From an uncultured Eubacteriales bacterium (GTDB taxonomy: Bacteria > Bacillota > Clostridia > TANB77 > CAG-508), in NCBI GenBank assembly GCA_902787685.1, contig CADAHH010000005.1:62001-126000 (forward strand): a stretch of 64,000 nucleotides of DNA, written 5' to 3'. Below, one piece after another: positions 63,153-64,000 of this stretch (the first letter of the stretch is position 1; every line of letters starts with the position of its first letter). The notes under the pieces are model-generated. The model did no database searches, was not told the origin of the DNA, and saw only the letters and a list, made by a program, of their open reading frames with translations. The translations under genes were made by a program, and so were the position numbers.

Positions 63153-63892
63153 TATGCTGTCTCCTTTAAATATTCTTGTGTTACAATATTTGGATCCCCA
63201 TCCATTTTTATTTCGCCATTACATAACCAAACTGCTCTACTACAAAATTGTTTTACAGTATCCATACTATGTGTAACAAAAACCATTGTCTTTCCTTCAT
63301 TTTTTAATTGTTTCATTTTTGCAATACATTTATCTTGAAAATGTTGATCTCCAACAGCTAATATCTCATCAATTAATAAAATATCTGCATCAACATTTAT
63401 TGCAACTGCAAAAGCAAGTCTCATATACATTCCAGATGAATATGTTCTAACTGGATTATCTATATAGTTTCCAAGTTCAGAAAATTCAATTATTTTATCA
63501 ATTCTTTCATCAATTTCTTTTCTTGTTAGTCCAAAAATAGATGCATTAAAATAAATATTTTCTCTTCCTGAAAAATCTGGATGAAATCCAGCTCCTAACT
63601 CTAATAACGAAGTTAGTTTTCCATTTGTTGTAATTTTTCCTTTATTTGGATAAATAATCTTTGTCATTAATTTTAATAATGTAGATTTTCCGCTTCCATT
63701 TACTCCAATTAATGCAACTGCTTCACCATTTTTTACAGTTAAATTTATTCCTTTAAGTATTTCTCTGGTTTCTTTTCTATTTCTTTTCCAAAATAACATT
63801 TTTTCTTTAAGAGAATTAGCTTTATCAAAATATATATTAAATGTTTTGTACACATTTTCAACTATAATCCTGTCTTCATTATCGTTCTGCAT
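63152..63892 (-). CDS. ABC transporter ATPase for polysaccharide/teichoic-acid export (TagH-like)
   Basis: 246 residues from the ATG at 63892 (GAAAGGA 7 bases upstream). Walker A is GVNGSGKSTLLKLM, the Q-loop region lies in LLELGAGFHPDFSGRENIYF, the signature is YSSGMYMRLAFAVAIN and Walker B is ADILLIDEILAVGD, with switch His in FVTHSMD. The LELGAGFHPDxSGRENI stretch is typical of Wzt/TagH polysaccharide exporters. It lacks the C-terminal carbohydrate-binding domain of longer Wzt forms. Confidence 0.95.
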   Translation of the reverse strand: MQNDNEDRIIVENVYKTFNIYFDKANSLKEKMLFWKRNRKETREILKGINLTVKNGEAVALIGVNGSGKSTLLKLMTKIIYPNKGKITTNGKLTSLLELGAGFHPDFSGRENIYFNASIFGLTRKEIDERIDKIIEFSELGNYIDNPVRTYSSGMYMRLAFAVAINVDADILLIDEILAVGDQHFQDKCIAKMKQLKNEGKTMVFVTHSMDTVKQFCSRAVWLCNGEIKMDGDPNIVTQEYLKETA

Positions 63893-63913
63893 CTTATAAT
63901 CCTTTCTCTTCAT

Positions 63914-64000
63914 TCATTTTTTCTCTATATAATTCCATGAATCTTTACACATATCTTCTAAATTTTTTTCAGCAATCCATCCAAGTTCTTCTTTTGCTTT
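63914..64000 (-). CDS. galE: UDP-glucose 4-epimerase, C-terminal fragment at window edge
   Basis: Only 28 codons and the TGA stop are inside the window: KAKEELGWIAEKNLEDMCKD, then SWNYIEKK. AKxELGW followed by DLExMCxDxWxW is the characteristic GalE C-terminus. It would supply UDP-galactose or an N-acetyl form for the adjacent polymer cluster. The start is beyond the right edge. Confidence 0.75.
   Translation of the reverse strand, partial: KAKEELGWIAEKNLEDMCKDSWNYIEKK

Noticed and set aside
1..64000. CRISPR array, tRNA or rRNA genes
   Set aside because: No regularly spaced direct repeats with unique spacers, no cloverleaf-like GC-rich stretch and no conserved rRNA sequence were noticed. 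The many repeats are dispersed inverted repeats, not arrays.

Overview
The window is very AT-rich and reads as an anaerobic, low-GC Firmicute of the Clostridia, probably an uncultured gut or rumen lineage. Support for this is the spoVG gene, tRNA-dependent amidation by gatCAB, a clostridial-style type IV pilin, class II aldolase, and AGGAGG-type ribosome sites before most genes. Almost every gene lies on the minus strand. The exceptions are smpB, a vanW-like gene, a D-Ala-D-Ala carboxypeptidase and three very small ORFs.

Layout. 1-530 is the 5' part of a ROK-family kinase. 966-10439 is a complete type IV pilus operon read right to left: a pilM-pilN fusion, pilO, a small membrane protein, the major pilin, prepilin peptidase, two minor prepilins (one frameshifted), pilB, pilT and pilC. 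10563-20407 holds murD, the gatC/gatA/gatB amidotransferase genes, a 2-hydroxyacid dehydrogenase, an orphan C-terminal transketolase half and a DUF5662-type gene. 20757-36061 holds smpB, fructose-bisphosphate aldolase, an EamA-type transporter, recG (frameshifted), a phosphoesterase, tsaD, tsaC, carB and carA. 36444-38570 holds two envelope genes. 38735-43626 is a dlt-like acylation operon (adenylation enzyme, carrier protein, MBOAT, SGNH protein). 43849-52172 holds spoVG and two large secreted proteins that carry three ricin-type lectin repeats each. 52277-64000 is a surface-polysaccharide or teichoic-acid cluster: glycosyltransferases, a CDP-glycerol polymerase, two related polytopic membrane proteins, a TagGH-type ABC exporter and the end of galE.

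The most unusual content lies between genes. Two compact loci look like type I toxin-antitoxin modules: a tiny hydrophobic or amphipathic ORF, convergent consensus promoters and a shared terminator. One sits between carA and carB, the other between gatC and gatA. The car locus has a 31-nt direct repeat arranged as in the pAD1 par (Fst) system.

Several families of intergenic inverted-repeat elements are also present. The most striking, called R2 here, has three copies. The core is nearly identical between copies, but each core is flanked by 23-26 bp arms that are perfectly complementary within a copy and unrelated between copies. One R2 copy lies between a consensus promoter and the smpB ribosome site, so it should be transcribed as a large structured leader. 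A second family (R1) hugs the 3' ends of genes, sometimes supplying the stop codon, and has a small hairpin whose stem covaries between copies. A third family (R3) is a long hairpin with flanks of GGAYGGTCC type.

I saw no rRNA, tRNA, CRISPR array, transposase or phage gene. All functional calls come from motifs read by eye; no database search was run.
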